Of a DNA stretch of 64,000 bases, positions 1 to 9,368 are shown piece by piece. The position numbers were made by a program, and so were the translations under genes. The notes beneath the pieces are model-generated. The model was given only the letters and a program-made list of their open reading frames with translations. It made no database searches and was not told where the DNA came from. This DNA is from Cellulomonas terrae (GTDB lineage Bacteria > Actinomycetota > Actinomycetes > Actinomycetales > Cellulomonadaceae): assembly GCF_007990265.1 (NCBI RefSeq), contig NZ_BJWH01000021.1, positions 1 through 64,000 of the forward strand, read 5' to 3'. Within the stretch, counting starts at the first letter, position 1; the number at the start of each line of letters is the position of its first letter.

Positions 1-96
1 CGGGCGTCGCGCCCTGGTGCCCGGGACGCGCGCCCGCCGACGCTCCTCGGGAGATCGCCGGTGAGCCCACCGGCGCCGACCCGAAGGAGCACATCG

Positions 97-780
97 ATGT
101 CCAGCACCACCGTCGAGCCGTCCGCCGGCCAGACCCGTCGATCCGTCCCCGGCAGCAGCCGCGCGTGGGCGTGGACGGGCGTCGCCGCCGGGGCCCTCGG
201 CCTGGCCACCATCCAGGCGTCGCTCGCCGCGTCCGTCGACTGGGACAAGACCCAGGGCGATGCGGTCGCGATGCTCGCCGACGCGGCGACGAAGCAGTCC
301 TCGTTCCTGGTCTTCCACGTGCTCGCCGCCGCGTGCGCCGTGGTGATCCCCGTCTTCGCGGCCGGGCTCAAGCGCCGGATCGACCAGCGCACCCCGGACG
401 GCTCACTGCACGGGACCGTGGCTGCCTGGGGGCTCGTGCTCGTGTCCGTCGCGCTCCTGCTGGGCAGCGGTCTGGACACGCAGTTCTCGCTGGCCCTGTC
501 CGACCCGGACGTGCTCGTGCCCGAGTCCGCCGCGTTCTACACCGACTGGGTGGCGACCATCTCCTGGCTGTGGCTCGGCGCCGGGCTCTCGGGCGTCGCG
601 CTCGCCGTCGCCGCGTTCCGGCACTCGGCCGCGCCCCGCTGGGTCGGCGCCGTCAGCGTCGTGCTCGGCGGGCTCACCCTGATCGCCGGGCTGTCGCCCC
701 TGCAGTACATGGCCGGGTTCACCGGACCCGTCTGGCTGCTGGTCGTCGCGCTCGGGTTCGCCCTCGGCGACCGTCGCTGA
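97..780 (+). CDS. Small integral membrane protein, unknown function
   Basis: The predicted product is 227 aa. It has a polar N-terminus of about 23 residues and then several hydrophobic segments: about 24-45, a strong one near 70-90 (FLVFHVLAAACAVVIPVF), then about 105-125, 150-172 and 180-222. It looks like a five-helix membrane protein of the DUF998-like kind, but I recognise no catalytic motif. I chose ATG 97 over the in-frame GTG 61 because AAGGAG at 84-89 lies 7 nt before it. A strong hairpin follows the stop codon and separates it from the kinase gene. Function is not assigned. Confidence 0.7.
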   Translation: MSSTTVEPSAGQTRRSVPGSSRAWAWTGVAAGALGLATIQASLAASVDWDKTQGDAVAMLADAATKQSSFLVFHVLAAACAVVIPVFAAGLKRRIDQRTPDGSLHGTVAAWGLVLVSVALLLGSGLDTQFSLALSDPDVLVPESAAFYTDWVATISWLWLGAGLSGVALAVAAFRHSAAPRWVGAVSVVLGGLTLIAGLSPLQYMAGFTGPVWLLVVALGFALGDRR

Positions 781-795
781 GGTGAACACGCTCCA

Positions 796-826
796 CGCCC
801 CCGCGAGGTTCACCCTCGCGGGGGCG
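796..826 (+). terminator. GC-rich hairpin terminator
   Basis: A perfect 13-bp inverted repeat (CGCCCCCGCGAGG and its complement) with a 5-nt loop TTCAC starts 16 nt after the stop of the membrane-protein gene. There is no T-run, which is common for actinobacterial terminators. It also argues that the kinase gene starts at 863, downstream of the hairpin, and not at the in-frame GTG at 782. Confidence 0.7.
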
Positions 827-862
827 TACCGCGGCCACGGAGGCACCCCCTACGGTGGCGCC

Positions 863-2815
863 ATGACGGTGGCCGACGACGACGCCCGCCGCTCCGGACA
901 CCCTCGGCTCGCCGTGGTCGTCGCCGTCCTGACCTGGGCGGTCACGCTCGCCGCCGTCGTCCTGCGCGTCGCGGCCCGCGTGGCGATGGACCCCGACCTG
1001 CTCTTCTTCGTCGTCGACGCGATGGTGGGCGTGGTCTACGGGACGGTCGGCGCCGTCATCCTGGCCCGTCGCTCGCACCCCGTCGGCTGGCTCGTCGCGC
1101 TCACCGGTGCCGGCGGCGCGCTCGCCGCGCTGGGCAGCGCGTGGGGGACGTACCAGTCGGGCCACCCGACCCTCCCCGAGCTGCCCGTCCTGACCGCGAC
1201 CGTGAGCTGGGCCTGGGTGCCCGGCACGCTCGCGCTCTTCCTCGTCGTGCCGTGGCTGGTCCGGGACTCGCCGTTGTCCCGTGGCGCCTGGACGGGGATG
1301 GTCGCGGGAGCCCTGCTGACCCTCGCTCTGACGGTCCAGCGCCTGCTCCTGCCCATGGCCGACAACACCACGCTCCTGGCGGGCGTCGTCGTGCTCGGCC
1401 TGGTCACCGCTGCCGCGACCGGCTGGCGGTACCGGCGCGGTCCCGTGCGCGAGCGACCCGGGCTGGGACTGCTCACCGTCGGCACCGCCCTGATGGCCCT
1501 GTCGTTCGTGCCGCTCCTGCTCGTCGACTCCCCGCCCGAGATGATCTTCGCCGTACCCCTGGCGCACCTCGCGTGCCAGGCGCTGTTCCCCGTCGCGCTG
1601 CTGGTCACCGTGCTGCGCAACCGGCTGTGGGGCATCGACCTGGCGGTCAGCCGGGCGGCCGTGGCCGGTCTGCTCACCCTCGGGCTCGCGGTCGTGTACG
1701 CGCTCGTCCTCGTCGCCGCGACGGTCGCGGTGGGCGGTGGGGCCGTCGCGCAGGTGATCGCGACCGTCGGCGTCGCGGTGGCGGTGCAGCCCGTGCACTC
1801 CTGGCTCGGCCGCCGCGTCCGCGCGCTCGTCTACGGCGAGTCGACCAGCAGCGCCGCGCTGCGGGTCGGGCGCCAGCTCGCGGGCGGCACCGAGCTCCTC
1901 GACGGGCTCACGTCTGCGGTGGCCGAGTCGCTGCGGCTCGAGTCGGTGACGGTGACGGGCGACGAGCACACCGCGCAGTGGGGCGCCGCGACGTCGACGC
2001 CCGTCCGCCGGACGCTCGAGCACGCGGGCCGCCCGATCGGCTCCCTCGCCGTCACGGTCCGGCCCGGCGAACGGCTCGACGCGCGGACCGGCGAGTCCCT
2101 CGACCACCTGCTGCCCGTCGTCGCGGCCGGGCTCGCCCTCGTGCAGGGCGCGGCGGACCTCGAGCGCGCCCGCGACGCCGCCACCCGCGCCCGGCTCGCC
2201 GAGCGCCGGCTGATCCGCCGCGAGCTGCACGACGGCATCGGCCCGTGGCTCTCGGGGCTGCGGCTCGGGCTGCAGGGCGCTCGGAACACCCTGACCCGCG
2301 ACCCGGCGGCAGCCGACACGATCCTGGACGCCCTCCAGGCCGAGGTGGAGCAGCGTGTACAGGACGTGCGGCTGCTCTCGCGGAGCCTGCTCCCGCCGCT
2401 GCTCGACAGCGAAGGTCTCGGGCCGGCCTTGCGCGAGCTCGCCCGACGAACCGGCGACGGCGGTTTCGACGTGCGGCTGGACCTGGCCGCCGACGACCTC
2501 ACCGACCTCGACCCCCGGGTGACCGCCGCCGCCTACGCGATCGTCAGCGAGTCCGTGGTCAACGCGTCCCGGTACAGCGGCGCCGAGGGCTGCACGGTGA
2601 GCGTGACCGTCCAGGACGCCTCGCTCGTGGTCATCGTGCTCGACCTCGGCAGCGGGATTCCCGCCGGGTCACCGTCCGGCGTGGGCCTGCGGTCGATGCG
2701 CGAGCGTGCCGACGAGCTGGGTGGCGTCGTCACGGTCGAGCCCCACCCTCCCGGCGGCACGCGCGTGCACGCCGTCCTGCCCCTCGACCCCGCCCTCGTC
2801 CGGAGCCTCTCGTGA
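863..2815 (+). CDS. Membrane sensor histidine kinase, NarL/DesK class
   Basis: The product is 650 aa. Residues about 15-310 hold roughly eight hydrophobic segments forming the sensor. A cytosolic linker (about 320-440) leads to a HisKA_3 dimerisation domain with the phospho-accepting His at 456 (RRELHDGIGPWLSG). A HATPase_c domain follows, with N-box Asn567 and the G1 motif DLGSG at 594-598. It should autophosphorylate and pass phosphate to the response regulator whose GTG start overlaps its stop by 4 bp. A TACGGT hexamer at 851-856, 6 nt before ATG 863, looks like a -10 box, so the mRNA may be leaderless. The signal sensed is unknown. Confidence 0.9.
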   Translation: MTVADDDARRSGHPRLAVVVAVLTWAVTLAAVVLRVAARVAMDPDLLFFVVDAMVGVVYGTVGAVILARRSHPVGWLVALTGAGGALAALGSAWGTYQSGHPTLPELPVLTATVSWAWVPGTLALFLVVPWLVRDSPLSRGAWTGMVAGALLTLALTVQRLLLPMADNTTLLAGVVVLGLVTAAATGWRYRRGPVRERPGLGLLTVGTALMALSFVPLLLVDSPPEMIFAVPLAHLACQALFPVALLVTVLRNRLWGIDLAVSRAAVAGLLTLGLAVVYALVLVAATVAVGGGAVAQVIATVGVAVAVQPVHSWLGRRVRALVYGESTSSAALRVGRQLAGGTELLDGLTSAVAESLRLESVTVTGDEHTAQWGAATSTPVRRTLEHAGRPIGSLAVTVRPGERLDARTGESLDHLLPVVAAGLALVQGAADLERARDAATRARLAERRLIRRELHDGIGPWLSGLRLGLQGARNTLTRDPAAADTILDALQAEVEQRVQDVRLLSRSLLPPLLDSEGLGPALRELARRTGDGGFDVRLDLAADDLTDLDPRVTAAAYAIVSESVVNASRYSGAEGCTVSVTVQDASLVVIVLDLGSGIPAGSPSGVGLRSMRERADELGGVVTVEPHPPGGTRVHAVLPLDPALVRSLS

Positions 2816-3462
2816 CCATCAGCGTCGTGGTCGTCGACGACCACCCCGTGTTCCGGATCGGCATGGCCGCGCTGCTCGACTCGCTGCCCGGCATCCGCGT
2901 GACCGGGCAGGCCGCCAGCGCCCGGGAGGCCGGACCCCTGCTCGCCTCCGGCACCGACGCCGACGTCGTGCTCATGGACCTCGACCTCGGCGACGGCTCC
3001 GGCATCGACCTCACCCGCGAGCTCCTGCAGCAGCACCCGGACCTGCGCGTGCTCGTGGTCACCATGCACGAGGACGACGACGCCGTCGTGGCGGCCGTCC
3101 GCGCCGGCGCGCGGGGGTACCTGGTGAAGTCCGCACCGCCCGACGCCGTGGAACGTGCCGTCCGCGCCGTGGCGGCGGGCGAGATGATCCTGTCGCCCGC
3201 CGTGGCGCAGCGCGCGATGGCCTACGTGCTCGGTGGGCGGACCGCCGCGCGTCTGCCGTTCCCGCAGCTCACCGACCGGGAGCGCGAGGTCCTCGACCTG
3301 GTGGCCGCCGGGCTCGACAACGAGACGATCGCCCGGCGCCTGCGTCTCAGTCCCAAGACGGTGCGCAACCACCTGGCGAACGTGCTGGCACGGCTGGCGC
3401 TGCCCGACCGGTCGGCCGCGATCGTGCGCGCCCGGGAGGAAGGGCTCGGGACGAGCGGCTGA
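2812..3462 (+). CDS. LuxR/NarL-family response regulator
   Basis: The product is 216 aa. The receiver domain has the acidic pair Asp9-Asp10, phospho-acceptor Asp56 (VVLMDLDLGDG) and Lys106. A LuxR-type HTH occupies about 145-210 (LTDREREVLDLVAAGLDNETIA, then SPKTVRNHL). The GTG start overlaps the kinase stop (GTGA), so the pair is translationally coupled and almost certainly cognate. The next gene, an ABC exporter subunit, is convergent with only 6 bp between stops. Regulation of that exporter is possible, but nothing in the sequence shows it. Confidence 0.93.
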   Translation: MTISVVVVDDHPVFRIGMAALLDSLPGIRVTGQAASAREAGPLLASGTDADVVLMDLDLGDGSGIDLTRELLQQHPDLRVLVVTMHEDDDAVVAAVRAGARGYLVKSAPPDAVERAVRAVAAGEMILSPAVAQRAMAYVLGGRTAARLPFPQLTDREREVLDLVAAGLDNETIARRLRLSPKTVRNHLANVLARLALPDRSAAIVRAREEGLGTSG

Positions 3463-3468
3463 CGTCGT

Positions 3469-5292
3469 CTACGCGGTCCGGCGCAGCGAGCGCTGCCAGT
3501 CGGCGTGCAGGTCCGCGAACCGACCACCGGCCGCCACGAGCTCGGTGGGCGAGCCGTCCTCGATGATGCGGCCGTCCTCGATGACCAGCACGCGGTCCGA
3601 CCCCATGACCGTCGAGAGACGGTGCGCGATGACGACCGACGTGCGGTCGGCGAGCAGGGTCTGCAGGCCGACCTGGACCAGCGCCTCCCCCGGGAGGTCC
3701 AGCGAGCTGGTCGCCTCGTCGAGGATCAGCAGCGCCGGGTCCGCCAGGAACGCGCGCGCGAACGACACCAGCTGGCGCTGCCCGGCCGACAGCCGCACAC
3801 CGCGCTTGTCCGCCTCGGTGTCGTACCCGTCGGGCATCGCCGCGACGAGGTCGTGCACGCCGACCGCACGCGCAGCCGCCTCGATCTCCGCCGGGGTGGC
3901 CTCGGGCTTGCCGAGCGCGATGTTCGCGCTGATCGAGCCCGAGAACAGGTACGCCTCCTGCGTCACCATCACGACGGCCCGTCGCAGGTCGGCGGGCTCG
4001 ATGTCGCGCAGGTCGAGCCCGTCGAGGCGCACGGCTCCCTCGCGGACGTCGTAGAACCGGGCGAGCAGCTTCGCGATCGTCGACTTGCCGGCGCCCGTCT
4101 CGCCGACGAGGGCGATCGACTGCCCGGCCGGGATGTGCAGGTCGACGTGGGGCAGGACCGTGGGCCCGGTGCCGTAGCCGAACTCGACGTCGTCGAACCG
4201 CACGTCGCCGCGGGCCTGAGCGAGCCGCTGCGGGTGCACGGGTTCCGGGACGGTCGGCTCCTCGGCGAGCAGCGACGCGAGCTTCTCGAGTGCCGCGGTC
4301 GCGGACTGGAACGAGTTGTAGAACATCCCGATCTGCTGCAGCGGGTTGAAGAACCGCCGTGCGTACAGCACCGCGGCGACGAGCACCCCGACCTCGATGC
4401 CGCCCTCCAGCGCACGCAGGCCGCCGACCAGCAGGACCGCCGCGACCGTGACGTTCCCGATCAGCGTCAGGCCCGTGTCGAAGACGCCGTTCAGCCGGAT
4501 CGACCTGGCGTTGGTGTCGCGGTAGTCCTCGGCCAGCTCGCCGTAGACACCCCGTACCTGGGGCTCGCGGCGGAACGCCTGCACCGCGCGGATGCCGGTC
4601 ATCGTCTCGACGAACCGGACGATGAGCCGCGCCGCCGCCGTCCGCTGCTTGCGGTACTGCACCTGCGACCGCACCTGGAACCACCGCGTGAGGACGACAC
4701 CGGGCACGACCGCGATGAGGAGCACGAGCCCGCTGCGCCAGTCGAGGAGCACGAGCGACACCGCGGTGAACACCATCGCGAGCACGCCCGACGCCAGCGT
4801 GGTCACGCCGCCGTCGAGGAGCTCGCGCAGCGCGTCCACGTCCGAGGTCTGCCGCGAGATGATCCGGCCCGACGTGTACTTCTCGTGGAACTCCAGGCTG
4901 AGGCGCTGCGTGTGCCGGAACACCCGGCGCCGCAGGTCGAGCAGCATCGTCTGGCTCACGCGGGCCGACGCCCGGACGGTCGCGGCCGTCAGCAGCCCGC
5001 CGAGCAGCGCGGCTGCGAGGTAGGCGGCGGTCGCGAGCGTGATCGGTCCGGCGTCGCCGTCCGTGAGCGCCGGGAGCGCCTGGTCGATGCCGTAGGCGAC
5101 GAGCGCGGGACCGGCGACGGCCGCGAGCTGCGCGCCGACGACCAGCGCGGCGGTCGCCCACGCGGCACCGGCGACCGGCCGGAGCAGGGACCGCAGCAGG
5201 CCGAGGGACCGGCGCCGGATCCGTCGTGACTCGGCGGCCGAGGTCGCGTCGTCGGAGCCCTCGGCGGTCACGGTGCTCACCGGCGCGCTCAC
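3469..5292 (-). CDS. ABC exporter half-transporter, subunit 2 (TM-NBD)
   Basis: The product is 607 aa with type IV ABC exporter architecture. A six-helix transmembrane domain spans about 40-330 and an ATPase domain spans 360-590. Walker A is GETGAGKST at 398-405. The signature is LSAGQ at 501-505, where LSGGQ is usual. Walker B is LLILDE with the catalytic Glu at 526, followed by ATSSLD. The GTG start overlaps the stop of the upstream exporter gene by 4 bp (GTGA). Degenerate features are split between the two proteins, which fits an obligate heterodimer like TmrAB or BmrCD. The substrate (drug, lipid or peptide) cannot be told from sequence. Confidence 0.92.
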   Translation of the reverse strand: MSAPVSTVTAEGSDDATSAAESRRIRRRSLGLLRSLLRPVAGAAWATAALVVGAQLAAVAGPALVAYGIDQALPALTDGDAGPITLATAAYLAAALLGGLLTAATVRASARVSQTMLLDLRRRVFRHTQRLSLEFHEKYTSGRIISRQTSDVDALRELLDGGVTTLASGVLAMVFTAVSLVLLDWRSGLVLLIAVVPGVVLTRWFQVRSQVQYRKQRTAAARLIVRFVETMTGIRAVQAFRREPQVRGVYGELAEDYRDTNARSIRLNGVFDTGLTLIGNVTVAAVLLVGGLRALEGGIEVGVLVAAVLYARRFFNPLQQIGMFYNSFQSATAALEKLASLLAEEPTVPEPVHPQRLAQARGDVRFDDVEFGYGTGPTVLPHVDLHIPAGQSIALVGETGAGKSTIAKLLARFYDVREGAVRLDGLDLRDIEPADLRRAVVMVTQEAYLFSGSISANIALGKPEATPAEIEAAARAVGVHDLVAAMPDGYDTEADKRGVRLSAGQRQLVSFARAFLADPALLILDEATSSLDLPGEALVQVGLQTLLADRTSVVIAHRLSTVMGSDRVLVIEDGRIIEDGSPTELVAAGGRFADLHADWQRSLRRTA

Positions 5293-7154
5293 GGCCGCAC
5301 CTGCGCGAGCTCGTCCGACTCCGCGTCGTCCGTGCCGTCCGCGTCGTCCAGCGCCGACAGCGCGGTCAGCACGTACCGGTAGTGCGGGTGCGTGGAGAGG
5401 AGGTCGGCGTGCCTGCCGACGCCGGTGATGCGCCCGTCCTCCAGCACCGCCACCCGGTCAGCCAGCGCGACCGTCGAGGGCCGGTGCGCGACGACGAGGG
5501 TGGTGGTCCCGGTGAGCATCTCGCGCAGTCGCGCCGTCACCGCGGCCTCCGTGGTGACGTCGAGGGCCGAGAGCGGGTCGTCGAGCAGCAGCACGCGGGG
5601 GCGGACGGCGATCGCGCGGGCCAGGGCGATCCGCTGCCGCTGCCCGCCGGAGAGGCTGAGACCCTCCTCGCCGATGATCGTGTCGAGCCCGTCGGGCAGC
5701 CGGTGGGCGAACCCGGCGCGGGCGACGTCGAGCGCCTCGGCCACCAGGTCGTCGGCGGCCTGCCCGGTCAGGTCGCTCCCGAGCAGCACGTTCTCGCGCA
5801 CCGACGCCGAGAACAGGATCGGGTCCTCGAACGCGATCGACACGGCCGCACGCAGGTCCGCCCGGCTCAGGTCGCGCACGTCCACCCCGTCGATCCGGAC
5901 GCTGCCCGCGGTGACGTCGTAGAGCCGCGGGACCAGCTGGAGCAGGGTCGTCTTGCCGCTGCCGGTGAGCCCGACGAGCGCCATGGTCTCGCCCGGCTCC
6001 AGGACCAGGTCGATGCCGGCGAGGATGTCCGTCCCGCCCCGGGGCTGCCCGTCCGCCGTGGCGGTGCGCGGGTGCGCGAAGTGGACGCCCGACAGCTCCA
6101 CCCGCGAGCCGGCCGGGTCGGCGACGGGCAGGGCGACCGGCTGAGCGGGGTCCCGCACGGCCGAGCCGGTGTCCATGACCTGCAGGTACCGGTCGGTCGC
6201 GGCCTTCGCGTCGAGCGTCATCGCGAGCAGCATCCCGAGGCGTTCCACCGGGCTGTTCACGACCGCCGCGGTGGCGAAGAACGCGACCAGCGCGCCCACG
6301 CTGAGCTCGCTGCGGGAGGTCAGGACGACCCCGAACCCGAGCGACACCGCGAGGATCGCCTCCGGGATGGCCCCCAGCGCGAACGAGACGCGGGAGAGCG
6401 TCCTGGCCTTGTGCACCTCGGTGCTGCGCAGCTCGTCGGCCTGCCGGGCGAAGTCGTCGAGCGCGTCGTCGCCGCGGCCGAAGGCCTTGAGCACCCGGAT
6501 GCCGTGCACGGACTCCTCGACCGTCGTGGCCAGGTCCCCGGCCTGGTCCCGGGCCCGCCGTGCGACGACCTTGTAGTCCTCGCGGAACCGGAAGCCCAGC
6601 CAGATCATGGGCACCGCACCGACGAGGTACACCAGCCCGAGCACCCAGCTGGTCGCGATCATCAGTCCGATGCCGACGACGACCGTCGTGCCGCTGACCA
6701 GCAGCATCACGAGCCCGAACACGGTCCACCGCCGGATCGTCCCGAGGTCGGACATGATCCTCGACAGCAGCTGACCGCCCGACCAGCGATCGTGGAACTC
6801 CACGGGCAGGTCGAGCAGGTGCTGGAACAGGTCGGTGCGCATGTCCCGCTCGACCGTCGTGCCCGGCGTGAGGATGAGCGCACGTCGGCACCACACGAGG
6901 AACGCCTCGAGCACACCCAGCCCGAGCACGAGCAGCGCGCCGAGGATCACGCCGCGCTGCGACCCCTCCGTCAGCAGCGGACCGTTGACGATCACGCGCA
7001 GGACCTGCGGCACCGCGAGCGCGAGCAGGGACGCGCCGAGGGCGGTCAGCCCGCCGAGCGCGATCCGCGGGAGCGCAGGCCTCGCCCAGCGACGCAGGCG
7101 CAGAAGGACCCTGGTGGTGGACTCGGGAGGTCGTGCGGGTGGAGCGGAGGGCAC
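5289..7154 (-). CDS. ABC exporter half-transporter, subunit 1 (TM-NBD)
   Basis: The product is 621 aa, an exporter half-transporter with an N-terminal transmembrane domain (about 25-330) and a C-terminal ATPase domain. Walker A is GLTGSGKTT and the signature is a canonical LSGGQRQR. Walker B reads LLLDDP, so the usual catalytic Glu is replaced by Asp. Asp at this position, with a variant signature in the partner, marks the non-hydrolysing site of heterodimeric exporters. It is the first gene of the two-gene operon, and translation of the second is coupled through GTGA. About 40 bp separate it from the SDR gene on the same strand. Confidence 0.92.
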   Translation of the reverse strand: MPSAPPARPPESTTRVLLRLRRWARPALPRIALGGLTALGASLLALAVPQVLRVIVNGPLLTEGSQRGVILGALLVLGLGVLEAFLVWCRRALILTPGTTVERDMRTDLFQHLLDLPVEFHDRWSGGQLLSRIMSDLGTIRRWTVFGLVMLLVSGTTVVVGIGLMIATSWVLGLVYLVGAVPMIWLGFRFREDYKVVARRARDQAGDLATTVEESVHGIRVLKAFGRGDDALDDFARQADELRSTEVHKARTLSRVSFALGAIPEAILAVSLGFGVVLTSRSELSVGALVAFFATAAVVNSPVERLGMLLAMTLDAKAATDRYLQVMDTGSAVRDPAQPVALPVADPAGSRVELSGVHFAHPRTATADGQPRGGTDILAGIDLVLEPGETMALVGLTGSGKTTLLQLVPRLYDVTAGSVRIDGVDVRDLSRADLRAAVSIAFEDPILFSASVRENVLLGSDLTGQAADDLVAEALDVARAGFAHRLPDGLDTIIGEEGLSLSGGQRQRIALARAIAVRPRVLLLDDPLSALDVTTEAAVTARLREMLTGTTTLVVAHRPSTVALADRVAVLEDGRITGVGRHADLLSTHPHYRYVLTALSALDDADGTDDAESDELAQVRP

Positions 7155-7197
7155 GTCTCCACCCTACGGAGGCCCTCCGACAGTTGCCTGGTCGATC

Positions 7198-7956
7198 TCA
7201 GGCGTCGGTCCGCACGATCCGGTTGTTGCTCGCCTGTGCGCGCGGGCGGACCACCAGGAGGTCGATGTTGACGTGCGGCGGCCGGCCGAGCGTCCACGCG
7301 ATCGCGTCGGCGACGTCGTCCGCGACGAGCGGCTCGTACCCGGCGTACACGGCGGCGGCCCGCTCGCTGTCCCCGTCGAACCGGACCATCGAGAACTCCT
7401 CGGTGGCGACGGCGCCCGGTGCGATCTCGATGACCCGGATCGGCTCGCCGAGGATCTCCCAGCGCAGCGTCGTCGCGAGCATCCGCTCGGCGTGCTTGGC
7501 GCCGACGTAGCCCGCACCGCCCTCGTACGTCCCGTGCGCGGCGGTGGAGGTCACGACGACGATGTCGCCGCCGTCCCCCTCGCGCAGGTGCGGGAGCAGC
7601 GCCTGCGTGACCCGCAGGGTGCCCAGGACGTTGAGCTCGTACATCTGGCGCCAGTGGTCGAGGCTCGACGACTCCACCGGGTCGAGGCCGAACGCGCCGC
7701 CCGCGTTGTTGACCAGCGCGTCGAGCGGCCCGCCGTCGGCCACCTGCGCCGCGAGCCGCGCGACGTCGGCGTCGTCCGTGACGTCGGCGACGATCGTGTC
7801 CGCACCGGTCTGGTCGGCCAGCGCGGCCAGGCGGTCGGCGCGCCGAGCGGTCGCGACGACGTCCCAGCCCTCAGCGCGCAGCCGCCGGACGGTCGCGGCG
7901 CCGATCCCGGAGGAGGCACCCGTGACGAGGGCGCGTCGGGGCGTGCTTGTGCTCAT
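7198..7956 (-). CDS. SDR oxidoreductase, YdfG-like; possible malonate semialdehyde reductase
   Basis: The product is 252 aa, a classical short-chain dehydrogenase. It has the cofactor motif TGASSGIG at 12-19, NNAG at 83-86, and catalytic Ser137, Tyr150 and Lys154 (YVGAK). ARR after the second strand suggests NADP(H) preference. Its closest recognisable kind is the YdfG-type 3-hydroxy-acid dehydrogenase. In E. coli, YdfG reduces malonate semialdehyde from uracil breakdown to 3-hydroxypropionate. It lies 40 bp downstream of an aminotransferase that could produce malonate semialdehyde from beta-alanine. The SDR assignment is secure; the substrate is inferred from context. Confidence 0.85.
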   Translation of the reverse strand: MSTSTPRRALVTGASSGIGAATVRRLRAEGWDVVATARRADRLAALADQTGADTIVADVTDDADVARLAAQVADGGPLDALVNNAGGAFGLDPVESSSLDHWRQMYELNVLGTLRVTQALLPHLREGDGGDIVVVTSTAAHGTYEGGAGYVGAKHAERMLATTLRWEILGEPIRVIEIAPGAVATEEFSMVRFDGDSERAAAVYAGYEPLVADDVADAIAWTLGRPPHVNIDLLVVRPRAQASNNRIVRTDA

Positions 7957-7996
7957 GCGGAACTCCAGAAGGGTGGTGGCGGGGCTGGGCAGAAGG

Positions 7997-9301
7997 CTAG
8001 GCGACCTCGGCGAGGACCTCGGTCAGCAGTCCGAGACCGGTCTCCGCCTCGTCGGGGGTGACGACGCACGGCGGCACGACGTGCACGCGGTTGTCCGCGA
8101 GGAACGGGAGCAGCCCGCGGGCCAGCGCACCCGCCTTGACCCGGCCCATGAGCGCGGCGTCGACGGGCTCGCGCGTGGCCTGGTCCGTGACCAGCTCGAC
8201 GGCCCAGAACACCCCGAGCCCACGCACCTCGCCGACCAGGGGGTTCGTCGCGGCCAGCTCCGCCAGGCCGGGACCCAGGACGTCGCGGCCGATCGCGGCG
8301 GCGTTCTCGACGATGCCCTCGTCGGCCATCGCGTCGAGCGCCGCGACGATCGAGCCCATCGCGAGCGGGTGCCCCGAGTAGGTCAGCCCGCCGGGGAACA
8401 CGCGGTCGTCGAAGGTCTTCGCGATCGGCTCGCTGAGGATCACGCCGCCCGCGGGGACGTAGCCGGAGTTGACCCCCTTGGCGAACGTGATGAGGTCCGG
8501 CACGACGTCGAACGAGTCGAAGGCGAACCACTGCCCGGTCCGGCCGAACCCGGCCATGACCTCGTCGAGGATGAGCAGGATGCCGTACCGGTCGGCGATC
8601 GCGCGGACGCCGGCGAGGTACCCGGGCGGCGGGACGAGCACGCCCGCCGTGCCGGGGATGGTCTCCAGCAGGATCGCCGCGACCGACGACGGCCCCTCGG
8701 CCTGGATCACGCGCTCCAGGTGGTGCAGCGCACGCTCGGACTCCTGCTCGGGGGTGGTCGCCCAGAACTCCGAGCGGTACAGGTACGGCCCGAAGTGGTG
8801 CACGTGCCCCCGGGCGTACTCGTTGGGCACGCGCCGCCAGTCCCCCGTCGCCACCACGGCCGCACCGGTGTTGCCGTGGTACGAGCGGTACGCCGACACC
8901 ACCTTGTCGCGGCCGGTGTGCAGGCGGGCCATCCGGATCGCGTTCTCGTTGGCGTCGGCCCCGCCGTTGGTGAAGAAGACGCTGCTGAAGCCGTCGGGCG
9001 CGTGGCTGAGCACCTTCTCGGCGGCGCGGCCACGCGTGAGGTTCGCCGTCGCGGGCGCCACCGTCGTGAGCGTCGCGGCCTGCTCCTGGATCGCCGCCAC
9101 CACCCGGGGGTGCTGGTGGCCGATGTTGGTGTTCACCAGCTGGCTGGAGAAGTCCAGGTACCGACGGCCCGCGTGGTCCCACACGGTCGACCCCAGCCCG
9201 CCGGCGATGACCAGCGGGTTCAGATGTGCCTGCGCCGACCACGAGTGGAAGACGTGCTCGCGGTCGAGACGCAGCGCCGTCGCGTCGTCGTCGGTGGTCA
9301 T
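7997..9301 (-). CDS. Class III PLP aminotransferase, probable beta-alanine/omega-amino acid transaminase
   Basis: The product is 434 aa, full length for class III aminotransferases. PLP ligands are visible: Lys275 (ITFAKGVNSG) for the Schiff base, Asp246 (ILDEVMAGFGRTG) for the pyridine nitrogen, and the phosphate-binding stretch FTNGGADANENA at 110-121. The cluster carries enzymes that release beta-alanine from dihydropyrimidines, so beta-alanine to malonate semialdehyde is the likely reaction; taurine-pyruvate and other omega-transaminases share the fold. A strong hairpin (9326-9361) separates it from the transporter genes upstream, so its expression may rely on read-through or its own promoter. 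Confidence 0.87.
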   Translation of the reverse strand: MTTDDDATALRLDREHVFHSWSAQAHLNPLVIAGGLGSTVWDHAGRRYLDFSSQLVNTNIGHQHPRVVAAIQEQAATLTTVAPATANLTRGRAAEKVLSHAPDGFSSVFFTNGGADANENAIRMARLHTGRDKVVSAYRSYHGNTGAAVVATGDWRRVPNEYARGHVHHFGPYLYRSEFWATTPEQESERALHHLERVIQAEGPSSVAAILLETIPGTAGVLVPPPGYLAGVRAIADRYGILLILDEVMAGFGRTGQWFAFDSFDVVPDLITFAKGVNSGYVPAGGVILSEPIAKTFDDRVFPGGLTYSGHPLAMGSIVAALDAMADEGIVENAAAIGRDVLGPGLAELAATNPLVGEVRGLGVFWAVELVTDQATREPVDAALMGRVKAGALARGLLPFLADNRVHVVPPCVVTPDEAETGLGLLTEVLAEVA

Positions 9302-9325
9302 GGTGCCTCTCCTCCTGGTGCGGGA

Positions 9326-9361
9326 CCGCGCGCGGGCGCCGTTCTCGACGCCCGCGCGCGG
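9326..9361 (-). terminator. Hairpin downstream of the importer operon
   Basis: A perfect 13-bp inverted repeat (CCGCGCGCGGGCG and complement, 10-nt loop) starts 7 nt after the stop of the substrate-binding protein gene. It probably ends or attenuates the importer transcript before the aminotransferase gene. Confidence 0.6.
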
Positions 9362-9368
9362 GGACTGC

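Noticed and set aside
719-2230. Long minus-strand open frames opposite the histidine kinase, and similar long frames opposite or out of frame with most genes
   Set aside because: They are shadows caused by high GC at third codon positions: compositionally biased, without motifs or RBSs, and overlapping well-supported genes.
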